This document shows positions 17,146 through 25,675 of a stretch of 64,000 bases of DNA, piece by piece. This stretch comes from Mucilaginibacter sp. CSA2-8R (lineage in GTDB: Bacteria > Bacteroidota > Bacteroidia > Sphingobacteriales > Sphingobacteriaceae), in the NCBI RefSeq assembly GCF_038806765.1, contig NZ_CP152389.1, positions 3,100,001-3,164,000 on the forward strand. The letters are read 5' to 3'. The translations under genes were made by a program, and so were the position numbers. The stretch's first letter is position 1, and each line of letters opens with the position of its first letter. Under the pieces are notes generated by a model, which was not told the origin of the DNA, made no database searches, and was given only the letters and a program-made list of their open reading frames with translations.

Positions 17146-17925
17146 ATGGCACAATCCAGTATTGAGTGGACCGAATTGACTTGGAATCCTGTAACTGGTT
17201 GCAACAAAATAAGTCCAGGGTGTAAGTTTTGTTATGCCGAGGTTATGTCAAAACGCTTACGGGCAATGGGTATTGAGAAATACAGTGATGGCTTCAACAT
17301 TCGCGTTCATCCAAATGCATTGAACATCCCATTCACATGGAAAAGACCGAAAGTTGTTTTTGTAAACTCAATGAGTGATTTGTTTCATCCAGACGTTCCT
17401 CTAGAATTTATCAAGTCTGTTTTTGCGGTGATGAATCAGACGCCAAACCATGTCTACCAAGTTCTTACAAAACGGTCCGAACGTTTATTTGAACTGTCTC
17501 CTTTATTAAATTGGACACCAAACATTTGGATGGGTGTTTCAGTTGAAAGTCAAGAATATACCTATAGAATAAGAGACCTCCAAGCAACGGGCGCAAACGT
17601 TAAATTTCTTTCAATAGAACCATTAATAGGACCTATTGACTCACTCGAGCTTTTTGGAATTGATTGGGTTATTGTAGGTGGTGAATCTGGGGCAAAAGCC
17701 AGGCCTATTAAAAAGAATTGGATAAACTATATTAAAGAGGTTTGCAATTCTAATCAGGTACCTTTTTTCTTCAAACAGTGGGGTAAGCCTAAATTCAACG
17801 TTGATCCTAACGACCCAACTATAGCATCAGAACATCCCAATCATGCAAAGGGTGGCTGTCAACTAGACGGAGCTGTTTTTAGAGAAATGCCATCTCTAGA
17901 AAGAACTAGATTTTTATCTCATTGA
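17146..17925 (+). CDS. three-Cys-motif phage Gp37/Gp68 family protein (DUF5131)
   Basis: 259 residues. The N-terminus WTELTWNPVTGCNKISPGCK carries the family's three cysteines (TGC-x6-C-x2-C: Cys19, Cys26, Cys29, followed by YAE), a radical-SAM-like cluster. Other family hallmarks are VFVNSMSDLFHPDVP, YQVLTKRSERL, WMGVSVESQEY, LSIEPLIGPI and WVIVGGESGAKARP. The fold resembles radical SAM TIM barrels; substrate unknown. It follows tcmP by 50 bp on the same strand with the same A+T-rich composition, so the two were probably acquired together. A degraded REPIN lies just downstream. Confidence 0.9.
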   Translation: MAQSSIEWTELTWNPVTGCNKISPGCKFCYAEVMSKRLRAMGIEKYSDGFNIRVHPNALNIPFTWKRPKVVFVNSMSDLFHPDVPLEFIKSVFAVMNQTPNHVYQVLTKRSERLFELSPLLNWTPNIWMGVSVESQEYTYRIRDLQATGANVKFLSIEPLIGPIDSLELFGIDWVIVGGESGAKARPIKKNWINYIKEVCNSNQVPFFFKQWGKPKFNVDPNDPTIASEHPNHAKGGCQLDGAVFREMPSLERTRFLSH

Positions 17926-17973
17926 GATAAAACCTCCGTAGTTTCAGAATAAAATTCCAGTTTGATACACCCC

Positions 17974-18075
17974 AACTGGCGCTAGTATGCAGAAATGGCT
18001 TATGGGTTACTATTCGATACTTGCACGTTTTGGCACGAGTAAACAAGACTCTACTCTGCCCGCACACTCGCGTCA
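17974..18075. repeat. RAYT-family REPIN, diverged full-length copy
   Basis: AACTGGCGCTAGTATGCAG at the left end and CTCTGCCCGCACACTCGCGTC at the right, with GGCACGAGTAAAC inside. It directly follows the three-Cys-motif gene. Confidence 0.65.
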
Positions 18076-18372
18076 ATTTGAGGAATTAGAATCTTATTAT
18101 ACTCCAGCAACTATACAAATGAGAGGTAGTAAAGATATAAAAGCTATTGAACTCTCATATAAAATTACTAATAGGAGAAGAAAAGTTAAATGACCACTTT
18201 ATGCAATTAGATGAGATTAAGTTACTGTGTGAATGTGTATTAGACAGGAATATTAAGTAAATACGTATCACATGGTATTTAGCTATATCTGTAACCACTA
18301 GTAATATTCTTCCGAAAACAGTTATGCCAGGGAATAAAAATCAAGACGGCAAAATCCACATTTATCTTATTT

Positions 18373-18594
18373 TCAATAAGTTAGAATTTTTAAATTTGGG
18401 AGTGCAGAGGTAAGAATTAATTTCCGTTTTTTAAAATAAAGTATTACTTCATCAGCGATTTTTTTCAAAAAGGAAGCGCAAGTATAAAGTCCACCTACAA
18501 TGCCAAAACCATTGATGATTGTGGTGGATAAATCATTATATACCTGCAAGTCTGCCATTACACGAATATAGTAAATTAAGTTGAACATCGACAA
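18373..18594 (-). CDS. possible small hypothetical protein
   Basis: 73 codons; a start at Met13 (MADLQVYNDLSTTIING) would give 61 residues. It has a helical, weakly hydrophobic middle (GFGIVGGLYTCASFLKK) and a basic segment (YFKKRKL). It sits in an A+T-rich gap next to the TcmP cassette, flanked by REPINs. Coding potential is uncertain and no family is recognised. Confidence 0.3.
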   Translation of the reverse strand: MSMFNLIYYIRVMADLQVYNDLSTTIINGFGIVGGLYTCASFLKKIADEVILYFKKRKLILTSALPNLKILTY

Positions 18595-18642
18595 GTTTGG
18601 ATTGAATAAATGCGATTTACCAACGTTATAACTCCCCCTTCC

Positions 18643-18746
18643 CCGGCGCGAGTATGTAGCAACAGTACGTGTTAATGGTTACTCGTGACTTAAACACGGG
18701 GCACGAGTAGCCAAGGCTCTACCCTGCCCTACATACTCACGCCAGT
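18643..18746. repeat. RAYT-family REPIN, full-length
   Basis: Left arm CGGCGCGAGTATGTAGC, internal ACTCGTGACTTAAAC and GCACGAGTAGCC, right arm ACATACTCACGCCAGTA. About 104 bp with inverted ends. Confidence 0.8.
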
Positions 18747-18758
18747 ACGATGGTTGAT

Positions 18759-19175
18759 TCACTCCCTTCTATAGTCTGTATCAAAAAAGCTTATACTCTC
18801 CCGGTTTTTATCAAAAGGATATTCTCTAATAATTAGCGCAGCAGCAGTCAGCTTTTTTATTACATGCAATTCAGGCTTGTAGGCTCCGACTGAAATTTTA
18901 AGAATAGAATCTTTCACAAGACTATACTTGAACTTGTACGTTGTTTGATTTGAATCCACTCGCCTTAAACCGGAGCCATCTCCGTAAAACACCATCACAA
19001 CATCGCCAACCTCCTTGCTTTTATGAATCCACTTTCCGAAAATAAGCTTTTTGTAGGTCTTGTATATAGGCTGTTTTTGTTGTTGGAATGAACTGCTTAT
19101 TAAATAAATAATTAACAACAAGGGAATAAAAAGCGATTGATTATACTGTTGTTGTAAATTTAGTTTTAGCATCAT
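18759..19175 (-). CDS. hypothetical membrane-anchored or secreted protein
   Basis: 138 residues. An N-terminal hydrophobic segment (SLFIPLLLIIYLISSSF, about 14-30) may be an uncleaved signal. A small beta-rich domain follows: LIFGKWIHKSKEVGD, VVMVFYGDGSGLRRVD, YKFKYSLVKDSILKIS, LIIREYPF. The pattern of GKW followed by a GDGSG strand recalls small lipocalin-like domains of Bacteroidota, but this is a loose similarity. It lies between two REPINs. Confidence 0.6.
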   Translation of the reverse strand: MMLKLNLQQQYNQSLFIPLLLIIYLISSSFQQQKQPIYKTYKKLIFGKWIHKSKEVGDVVMVFYGDGSGLRRVDSNQTTYKFKYSLVKDSILKISVGAYKPELHVIKKLTAAALIIREYPFDKNRESISFFDTDYRRE

Positions 19176-19214
19176 CTATTTTACTTTTTGGCGCAGCCAT
19201 GCCCCCCCATCAAA

Positions 19215-19408
19215 ACTCATCCCCGTTCTTAACCTTTTAAAATCAGGCGCGTTAACCACCACGCAATTACGGTGGGTGTCTATTTGATAACTCCAGGTTT
19301 CGTGGTCGTTTTCGGCGGTGTTTGTATCAGAGCAGCCGTAAAACCGTTATATGGTATATTTAATTTTTACATTGCCGGACAAGGTTGCTGTATTTAAAGT
19401 GGCCCTCC
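19215..19408 (-). pseudogene. truncated 3' copy of the 20327-20734 gene
   Basis: Read on the minus strand it gives TLSGNVKIKYTI, a stop, RFYGCSDTNTAENDHETW, YQIDTHRNCVVVNAPDF and RLRTG, clearly the C-terminal half of the protein encoded at 20327-20734 (KVKIKYTIQRFYGCSDLNTA). A Gln codon has become TAA (19347-19349). The similarity stops at about 19400, exactly where a GCGCAAGTCTTAGTG repeat begins. Confidence 0.85.
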
Positions 19409-19470
19409 ATTTAGCGCAAGTCTTAGTGCTTGGGGATTGAGCGCTGGTTGACTTATGCTTTACGGTAACC
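19404..19470. repeat. GCGCAAGTCTTAGTG-family element, left half
   Basis: GCGCAAGTCTTAGTGCTTGG, then TGACTTATGCTTTACGG. It abuts the truncated gene copy on one side and a REPIN on the other. Confidence 0.65.
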
Positions 19471-19487
19471 GTGTACAACTCAGCCCC

Positions 19488-19591
19488 CCAGCTAGCGCGA
19501 GTATGTAGCAGCGGTGCGGGTGGCTACTCGTGAATTAAACGCCTGGGCACGAATAGCAATCCGCATTCTCCGGCCCGACATACCCGCGCCA
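19488..19591. repeat. RAYT-family REPIN, full-length
   Basis: AGCTAGCGCGAGTATGTAGC at the left, GGCTACTCGTGAATTAAACG and GGGCACGAATAGC inside, GACATACCCGCGCC at the right. Confidence 0.75.
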
Positions 19592-19614
19592 AAATGGGGC
19601 GATTTTTTTGTATG

Positions 19615-20082
19615 TTAATAAAATACCCTGTACCGTGTAATCAGTTCTGTTTCTTGTTGCGTGTAATGAACACTGTCCATGTCTAAAGCCTGCAACGCTT
19701 GAAAAGACCTTGGTGTACGTATTAACGTCCAATCTGCTTTGCCGCCATAGCCTGTTTTTCCTGATGGGCCGTTTAACAGACCGGTAATATGAATTGAAGG
19801 CTGTATTTTATAAGGGTCATCAATGGTATAAGCGAGTTTTGCAACGTCGCTGAGGTACATGATGTTCATTCGATCAGGTGATGGCGAATAAAGCTCATAA
19901 TAATTTACTTGTGTTTCTGTTATAAACTCCAAAACGCGCTCGTGATGCAGACCATACTGTTCGAAGCCGCCATCTTTAAATTTGAGGCCTACCAAAGATA
20001 AGGGCTTAGCTACTTCACCTTTTTTACAAGATGACAAGCATAGTGCAGGGATTATAAAAGTCAGGAGTAATATTTTTTTCAT
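19615..20082 (-). CDS. hypothetical lipoprotein
   Basis: 155 residues with the lipoprotein signal MKKILLLTFIIPALCLSSCK (Cys19). The mature domain includes VGLKFKDGGFEQYG, VLEFITETQVNYYELYSPSP and YTIDDPYKIQPSIHITG, suggesting a small beta-rich fold of the lipocalin-like kind often seen in Bacteroidota lipoproteins; I do not recognise a named family. The 3' end lies 24 bp from a REPIN. Probably inner- or outer-membrane anchored. Confidence 0.75.
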   Translation of the reverse strand: MKKILLLTFIIPALCLSSCKKGEVAKPLSLVGLKFKDGGFEQYGLHHERVLEFITETQVNYYELYSPSPDRMNIMYLSDVAKLAYTIDDPYKIQPSIHITGLLNGPSGKTGYGGKADWTLIRTPRSFQALQALDMDSVHYTQQETELITRYRVFY

Positions 20083-20226
20083 AGGTTTTAACTTATTGAT
20101 GCCAGGCGTTGTATCGAATCAAAATTACGCACGAATAACTGACTGTTAATTAAATTGTTATCGTTTAACGAAGATGTTACACGGGTTATGGGTATACCGG
20201 ACAAGGGTGGTGTAATTTTCTTGGTT

Positions 20227-20282
20227 TTGCGTAAGTCTTAGTGTTTCGGGATGTAGCAAGGGCCTGACTTGCGCTTTTTAGT
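20227..20282. repeat. GCGTAAGTCTTAGTG-family element, left half
   Basis: GCGTAAGTCTTAGTGTTTCG, then CCTGACTTGCGC. The matching inverse half lies at 21001-21077, on the other side of the 20327-20734 gene. Confidence 0.6.
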
Positions 20283-20326
20283 AGATCATCACATGTCAAC
20301 CTTCCACTGCATCAAACCTTCCCCCC

Positions 20327-20734
20327 TCAAAACTCATCCCCCGTACTCAACCGTTCAAAATCAGGCGCGTTAACCACCACGCATTTACGGTCTTGGGCAA
20401 TTTGGTAACGCCAGGTTTCGTGGTCGTTTTCGGCGGTGTTGAGGTCGGAGCAGCCGTAAAACCGTTGTATGGTGTATTTAATTTTTACCTTGCCGGATAG
20501 CGTCGCTTCATCTAAAGTGGCATCCAGCAGTTCAAAATCTTCAATCTGGGGCGCGGCTCCGGTGTGGTTGTGGTAAGTCACCAGTTGTGCCAGCACTAAT
20601 GGCTTGTTGCGCTGGCGGGCTGCATCATCACCATCGTACTTCATTACCCGCTGTAAGAAAGCCAATGCGGTTATTTGTTCGGTGGTTAGTTGGTTAAATT
20701 CGTCTTGGGTATAGTGTAGTTCGAGTGCTGCCAT
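20327..20734 (-). CDS. hypothetical cytoplasmic protein (possible immunity-like)
   Basis: 135 residues, acidic, no signal or membrane segment. The N-terminal half is helical (YTQDEFNQLTTEQITALAFL, then RVMKYDGDDAARQRNKP). The C-terminal half is beta-rich (LSGKVKIKYTIQRFYGC, HETWRYQIAQDRKCVVVNAP). Its 3' half is duplicated, with a nonsense mutation, at 19215-19408. Two opposed half-copies of the GCGCAAGTCTTAGTG repeat flank the gene. No family recognised; size, acidity and the partial duplication resemble immunity-type genes. Confidence 0.75.
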   Translation of the reverse strand: MAALELHYTQDEFNQLTTEQITALAFLQRVMKYDGDDAARQRNKPLVLAQLVTYHNHTGAAPQIEDFELLDATLDEATLSGKVKIKYTIQRFYGCSDLNTAENDHETWRYQIAQDRKCVVVNAPDFERLSTGDEF

Positions 20735-20788
20735 AGGATTGTTGAAGGTAAGATTTTTTGAATATTTGGAGGGTAGTTATTTCTTGTC

Positions 20789-20919
20789 TACCCCGCCCTG
20801 TCATGCTGAATTTATTTCAGCATCCCATCAGAAAGGTTAACCACCAGGCATTCGCGCCTGCAAATCTATCACTTAGCATGTGGGATGCCGAAATAAATTC
20901 GGCATGACGGGTGGGGCGT
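20789..20919. repeat. ~130-bp inverted repeat (GCCGAATTTATTTCGGCATC family)
   Basis: The left arm GTCATGCTGAATTTATTTCA and the right arm GAAATAAATTCGGCATGAC are inverted copies, each arm also self-palindromic. A further half copy lies at about 52131-52165 (GTCATGCCGAATTTATTTCG), fused to a long interspersed element. Confidence 0.8.
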
Positions 20920-21000
20920 AAAAATACCGCCCCGGCACCTCAAGCCATCATATAAAACTTTTTTGTGCAAGAGAGAGAGCAGCCGACCGAACACCAACTT

Positions 21001-21077
21001 GATTTGTGCTTTTCTATTACCAAGCCCAAGTCAGGCCACCACATCAAGCAGCCGTACTTAGACTTGCGCTAAATAGG
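21001..21077. repeat. GCGCAAGTC-family element, right half
   Basis: GTGCTTTTCTATTACCAAGC, CAAGTCAGGCC and the terminal TACTTAGACTTGCGCTAAAT. Inverse of the left half at 20227. Confidence 0.65.
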
Positions 21078-21198
21078 GATGAAGTAAGTAGAATCTTACA
21101 GGCTTATATCAAATCCCGCACAAACCAACTTAATTATTACCCCACCCAACCATCAATCATCATCATTATGAGTAGATTTGATTTTTTGATAAAACCCA

Positions 21199-22035
21199 AT
21201 GGCCGAAGAACTTTACTTTTTTAGATTTGATAAAGAAGCTGCCCGTGCAAATTTGCCGGCTTTGCTTACCGCAGCTGCCGATTACCGGCAGCAGATTGCC
21301 GAGTTGCCTACGTCGCGCTATGACGAGCCGGTGATTTTTGAAAACATACTGCTCAAAATTGATGAGAATGTAGAGCTGCTATCCATCGAGGAAATGTGGA
21401 GCTTGTTTAATTGGTTTTACGAGAAAGCCGAACGGGAAAATCCGGAAGAAAACTATTTTGTAATGGAAAAACGTTTGCATGAGGAGATGCGCTTTTACGG
21501 GCTGGATTTATTTGCCGAAATACCCTCAAAATCGCCGGTTCGTGCGTTTCATGCAACTACGTGGCATTATGACGTTGAAGCCCTTACCGGAAAAGACGAT
21601 TTACTAGCCCGTACCACGGCCGACGATTTGCGAACTCTGCTCGATTACATGATTTGTTACAGCGGCGAGGTAAATATATACGTCAATCGTCACCACTACA
21701 ACCGGGCCGACGATGATGAATACACTTTAGAAATACGGCAACTGATAAACGAAATTAACCGGCAACGCGGCCACCACATCCATCAGCTGGCCCTGGCCGA
21801 ATTTGAGGAAGACAGATTGCAGTACGACATTGCCATGCAACTAAAACCCAGAGCAAAGTCATTCAGGCAGCATCACAACCATAGAAAAGTTACTACACCT
21901 CATGGCCGTTTGAGTTACCTGTATAGGTTGATGGATAAAATTTGGGACGAAACGTACGTAATCTATAGCGCCAAAGAAATCAAAGAGAAACTTGGCAACT
22001 ACCAGGGGCTGGTTACCCGGCTGCATTCTTTTTAA
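21199..22035 (+). CDS. hypothetical cytoplasmic protein
   Basis: 278 residues, soluble and helix-rich, strongly acidic, with a His-rich patch in the C-terminal third (QHHNHRK). Recognisable stretches are MAEELYFFRFDKEAARANLP, IEEMWSLFNWFYEKAERENP and MEKRLHEEMRFYGLDLFAEI. The two EEM-type helices and regular length suggest an intact gene. No catalytic motif or known family is apparent. It is single, transcribed away from the repeat at 21001, and followed by a terminator-like hairpin at 22178. Confidence 0.75.
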   Translation: MAEELYFFRFDKEAARANLPALLTAAADYRQQIAELPTSRYDEPVIFENILLKIDENVELLSIEEMWSLFNWFYEKAERENPEENYFVMEKRLHEEMRFYGLDLFAEIPSKSPVRAFHATTWHYDVEALTGKDDLLARTTADDLRTLLDYMICYSGEVNIYVNRHHYNRADDDEYTLEIRQLINEINRQRGHHIHQLALAEFEEDRLQYDIAMQLKPRAKSFRQHHNHRKVTTPHGRLSYLYRLMDKIWDETYVIYSAKEIKEKLGNYQGLVTRLHSF

Positions 22036-22177
22036 GTCCCCCAGCCCAAGCCCCCCGGCCCCCTGAAGGGGGAGCAGAAGTTTGATTTGCGGGATGGGCC
22101 GGTTAGTAGAACTTTGATGGGCACCGTGGTCATTAATTATGCAAATTCTTACCATTCTATAAATTCCGGTTCAGACC

Positions 22178-22212
22178 ACTCGCCTGCATGTTGCAGTGGG
22201 CGAGTATTTTTT
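22178..22212 (+). terminator. intrinsic terminator
   Basis: ACTCGCC-TGCA-tgt-TGCA-gtG-GGCGAGT (22178-22205) followed by ATTTTTTTAA. It is about 140 bp past the 21199 gene, after a CCCCCTGAAGGGGG palindrome. Confidence 0.8.
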
Positions 22213-22406
22213 TAAGCTATAAGTTTAAGGGTTGATTTATAGTGTACACCATAAAAGCTGCGCCCAACAGCGGGAGGATGAAGGGGTTATCTTATCTTTA
22301 AGACTATCATCGCTAAATAGTACCACAAAAGCTGTCAAAAACGCCATAAACCCGGCCCGGCTCAGTGCTACCTTTGGCGGTATTATTTACCGTTAATATA
22401 TTAACT

Positions 22407-22817
22407 ATGGAACAAAAATTTCCGTTGCCGCCTTTTACTTACGAAACGGCGCTGCAAAAAGTACAACTGGCCGAAGATGCCTGGAACACCCAAGACCCCG
22501 AAAAAGTGGCGAAAGCGTATACCATAGACAGCGAGTGGCGCAACCGGTCGGTCTTTGTAAACGGTCGCGACGAAATTGTAACGTTTTTAACTCAAAAGTG
22601 GAAAAACGAGCATCAGTACAAACTTAAAAAAGAGCTTTGGGCCTTTACAGATAACCGCATTGCCGTACGTTTTGAGTACGAGTACCATAACGCCGATGGC
22701 CAATGGTTTAGGGCCTACGGCAACGAAAACTGGGAGTTTGATGCCAACGGCCTGATGCAGAAAAGATACGCCAGCATCAACGATGTGCCCATCCGCGAGG
22801 CAGACCGCCGGTTATAG
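22407..22817 (+). CDS. DUF1348 family NTF2-like protein
   Basis: 136 residues from the ATG at 22407 ([20 protein letters not shown]); the frame is open further upstream but the extension is not typical. The family signature is strong: [73 protein letters not shown] and [12 protein letters not shown]1348 proteins adopt the NTF2/SnoaL cone fold, normally one domain of this size, and their substrate is unknown. It is cytoplasmic and transcribed in the same direction as the downstream regulator and reductase genes but ~380 bp away. Confidence 0.9.
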   Translation: MEQKFPLPPFTYETALQKVQLAEDAWNTQDPEKVAKAYTIDSEWRNRSVFVNGRDEIVTFLTQKWKNEHQYKLKKELWAFTDNRIAVRFEYEYHNADGQWFRAYGNENWEFDANGLMQKRYASINDVPIREADRRL

Positions 22818-23201
22818 CGTTTGGACGGCAGGCCGCTCATCATCCCTTAAAATCGAGACTATCCTTAATCCGACTACTAATATCCAGGCCGGTACACAGT
22901 TGTAGCCACGCAGCCTCCCCCGCTCCGTTCTTTCTTAAGGGCATTGATTGGTTAACCGTAAAATTAACTTTCCTGATAGCAGGCAGTAAGGCTAACTACG
23001 TTTAGGGCCTTTTATTAGACACTGCAGCAAGTGAGTTGTCTCTTTATCAAGTTTAAAACTACAGGAGCAGCGATTTACTTTGCACCTCGCATGCCGCAAT
23101 AAATCCAGCAATTGCAGGGATGCAGATTTTATCATTTCCTTGATACTTCACCATTTTACCAAACTGGATTTGCCTAATATTGCTTTTATAAAAAAGAGGT
23201 T
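22818..23201. other. spacer with fragment of the long interspersed element
   Basis: It contains AAAACTACAGGAGCAGCGAT and TTACTTTGCACCTCGCATGC (about 23053-23093), the terminal part of the long hairpin-rich element without its hairpin. No gene is seen. Confidence 0.45.
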
Positions 23202-23630
23202 ATGGCGCAAAAACTTCCGGAAGAGTATGTATCGCGAAAGGCCGAAATTGTGGCCCAGTTTAAACACGTACTGGATAACCACATCAACGATTTTATGGCC
23301 GGGCGTGTGGCAGCTATGTATGAGCTTAAAGATATTGCCGACATCATCTGTTTGCATCCTGTACACCTGAGCCAGGTAATTAAGCAGGAAACAGGGCACC
23401 ATGCCTGCCACTTTTACGAGCAACGCATTTTAGTGGAGGCTAAAAAGTTACTGGCCAACCCCGGGCTGCCCATTAAATCGGTAGCCCACCGGCTGGACTA
23501 TGATGTTTCTAACTTCACTAAGTTTTTTAAACGGTTTACAGGTTCAACGCCATCGGCTTACCGGAGGCAGGAAGCCACCGATACTGCTGCACCCCTAAGT
23601 ACCGGTGCAGAGGCCATTAGCCAACAATAA
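23202..23630 (+). CDS. AraC-type helix-turn-helix transcriptional regulator (short)
   Basis: 142 residues containing essentially only the DNA-binding domain. The first HTH is ELKDIADIICLHPVHLSQVI, followed by KQETGHHACHFYEQRIL. The second is LPIKSVAHRLDYDVSNFTKF, then FKRFTGSTPSAYRR, the AraC/XylS hallmark. The usual N-terminal sensor domain is absent, replaced by a ~45-residue helical segment, so it may lack an own effector site. It lies 16 bp upstream of the aldo/keto reductase gene on the same strand and probably controls that operon. Confidence 0.88.
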   Translation: MAQKLPEEYVSRKAEIVAQFKHVLDNHINDFMAGRVAAMYELKDIADIICLHPVHLSQVIKQETGHHACHFYEQRILVEAKKLLANPGLPIKSVAHRLDYDVSNFTKFFKRFTGSTPSAYRRQEATDTAAPLSTGAEAISQQ

Positions 23631-23646
23631 CTATCAACAAAAGCAT

Positions 23647-24522
23647 ATGAGTAACAAAGAGATAATAATTGGAGCCAATACCAGCCAGCCGTTGCATGCC
23701 CGCAAACCGGGTTACGGCACCATGCGCCTAACGGGTGATGACTTTTGGGGCGAACCCAAAGACCGTGATGGCGCCATTGCGCTGTTAAGAAGAGCGATGG
23801 AATTAGGCGTTAACTTTTTTGACACTGCCGATTTTTACGGCCCCGGTGTAACCAACCGCTTGCTGGCCGAAGCCCTGTACCCTTACCCTGCCGACCTGAT
23901 TATTGCCACCAAAGTTGGCGGAACCCGTGGTGCGGATAAAAGCTGGCTGCCCTTTGCACAGCCGCATGAAGTAAGAAAAAGTGTAGAAAACAATTTAAAG
24001 GAGCTTAAGCTGGAGCAGTTGCCACTGGTGCATTTCGGAAAAGCACCCGGTAGTCCGGGCGATTACGAAGAAGCCTTTGCCGAAATGTTAGCCTTGCAGC
24101 AAGAAGGTAAAGTGTTGCACATCGGCCTCTCGAACGCAAGTACCGAGCAGTTTAGTAAGGCAATAAATATGGGCAAAATTGCCAGCGTTGAGAACATGTA
24201 TAGTTACACCCAAAGAGTAACCGACCCCGATAGTGCCTATGGTTTTCAGGGTGGCGAGTTACTGCCCTTGTGCGAGGAGCATCAAGTGGTGTTTATACCC
24301 TTCTTTTCGCTCCAAACCTCGTTGCCGGCCGATCAGCAAAAAATGAAAACTGTAGCCGATGCCAAAGGCATAACCGTTGCCCAGCTCAATATAGCCTGGC
24401 TGCTGCACCGCTCGTCCTGGATGCTACCCATCCCCGGTACCACCTCCATTAACCATCTGCAAGAAAACATCCAGGCCGCCAACATCTCCCTCACGCCTGA
24501 TGATATAACATTTTTAGGCTAA
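23647..24522 (+). CDS. aldo/keto reductase
   Basis: 291 residues from the ATG at 23647, 16 bp after the regulator's stop. It is an AKR-fold NAD(P)H-dependent oxidoreductase. Catalytic residues are visible: FFDTADFYGPG gives Asp and Tyr, LIIATKVGG gives Lys and LVHFGKAPG gives His in the usual order. GKVLHIGLSNAS and AWLLHRSSWMLPIPGTTS are typical for the C-terminal cofactor-binding part. The substrate cannot be told from sequence. It probably forms an operon with the short AraC regulator. Confidence 0.92.
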   Translation: MSNKEIIIGANTSQPLHARKPGYGTMRLTGDDFWGEPKDRDGAIALLRRAMELGVNFFDTADFYGPGVTNRLLAEALYPYPADLIIATKVGGTRGADKSWLPFAQPHEVRKSVENNLKELKLEQLPLVHFGKAPGSPGDYEEAFAEMLALQQEGKVLHIGLSNASTEQFSKAINMGKIASVENMYSYTQRVTDPDSAYGFQGGELLPLCEEHQVVFIPFFSLQTSLPADQQKMKTVADAKGITVAQLNIAWLLHRSSWMLPIPGTTSINHLQENIQAANISLTPDDITFLG

Positions 24523-24595
24523 TTAACCTGAGCCATTAACAGGTGAACGCCCTGTAACCAGATGATGCCGTTAATTACGATGCCTCATGAAGGTC

Positions 24596-24677
24596 TGCTA
24601 CCGCAAGCCTCCGGCTTGTGGCAGCTATAGCCTTTACGGCATCTTCGCAACACCACAGGCAAGAAGCTTGCGGCAGC
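24596..24677. repeat. REP inverted pair (GCAAGCC..GGCTTGTGG family)
   Basis: CCGCAAGCCTCCGGCTTGTGG, written as CGCAAGCCTCCGGCTTGTGG, followed ~35 bp later by ACCACAGGCAAGAAGCTTGC in inverse orientation. Each arm is itself a palindrome. Confidence 0.8.
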
Positions 24678-24734
24678 GCCCCATTTTAACGTCACTATGC
24701 CCGTCAAAAGCTCCCCCTTTAGGGGGCTGGGGGG

Positions 24735-25053
24735 CAAAAAGCGCAAAGGCCCGCTGTTGCGCCCGGGCCAGCGAGGGCCTTGTGCGGTGGTGAGGTAATC
24801 GCAACAGCTAGGCCGTTATTCACCTATTGTTTGTTTTCTACAGGTGTTCATGAGACCGCTACGCTAAGTCTTGTTTCTTTTGTGGCTATGACAAAAGAAA
24901 TAGCCTCTCCGGCAATGAGGAGACTACATTAAGCAAACACTCACCGCCTCAAGTCCAAAAGTGCAGAAACAGCGAATTACTTAGCACATGGAACCAATGC
25001 GCTTACTGCAATGCTTACACGTATCAAGATCTCTCACTATCGTTCGAGATAAC
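24735..25053 (+). repeat. long hairpin-rich interspersed element, copy 4 (subtype B)
   Basis: Almost identical to copy 2 over most of its length: GCGCAAAGGCCCGCTGTTGC, GGTAATCGCAACAGCTAGGC, hairpin TTTCTTTTGT-ggctatg-ACAAAAGAAA, CTCCGGCAATGAGGAG, end CTCACTATCGTTCGAGATAA. Preceded by a CCCCCTTTAGGGGG palindrome. Confidence 0.8.
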
Positions 25054-25174
25054 AAATTGCTTTACCCTCACATCACTCCCCAAAACGCCTCTATCACCAA
25101 AAAATATTTGCAAACGCCCTCATTGTTAGCTATGTTTAACCAAACAATCCTAAAACCATTACACACCTATACTT

Positions 25175-25621
25175 ATGAATATCCGTCAACAACCTTATCA
25201 CCTGCTGGCTTTCACCGGACTAACTGCTGTACTGCTATCGTTACTGCCGATTCGCCAATTACTAAGCATCAATTTACACGACACTTATATCGTAATCCCA
25301 TATGTACCTTTTTTAAGGTGTTGGGCGGTTCTGCTGCTGGTGCTTTGGGGTGTAAACGTGGTGGGATCGGGCGTGCTTAAATCGGCCCGGTTAAAGTGGG
25401 TGCATACGGTGTCCGTTTTACTGGCCTTTTTAAGCTGTCATAGTTTACTGCTTAACCCAGAACCCGTGTTCCATTACAATGTATCGCGCTGGGCAAGCTT
25501 GGGACGTTATCTGATGATGGTGCTACCGTTTGTTGTCATCATAGCCGCGCTGTTTGTTGGGTTAATAGCATTACTGGCTAACTTCATCACCTCATTTCGC
25601 CCGGTAACCGGCAACTCATAA
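25175..25621 (+). CDS. integral membrane protein, hypothetical
   Basis: 148 residues with four hydrophobic segments: about 10-28 (LLAFTGLTAVLLSLLP), 46-66 (FLRCWAVLLLVLWGVNVVG), 76-92 (VHTVSVLLAFLSCH) and 112-138 (YLMMVLPFVVIIAALFVGLI). The loop motif INLHDTYIVIP between the first two recalls the INLHDTYY segment of haem-copper oxidase-like proteins, but the metal ligands of a functional oxidase are absent. It is followed 54 bp later by a small acidic ORF. Function unknown. Confidence 0.75.
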   Translation: MNIRQQPYHLLAFTGLTAVLLSLLPIRQLLSINLHDTYIVIPYVPFLRCWAVLLLVLWGVNVVGSGVLKSARLKWVHTVSVLLAFLSCHSLLLNPEPVFHYNVSRWASLGRYLMMVLPFVVIIAALFVGLIALLANFITSFRPVTGNS

Positions 25622-25675
25622 ACAAAAGGCCGATACCGCGCTAAACAAAAACCATCCCTATGGGTTTACCCAAAC

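Noticed and set aside
17987..18193. 68-codon ORF after the three-Cys-motif gene
   Set aside because: Most of it is the translation of a REPIN; no coding character.
25175..25621. Haem-copper oxidase subunit I relative because of INLHDTYIVI
   Set aside because: Only this short loop is similar; the histidine ligands and the 12-helix core are absent.
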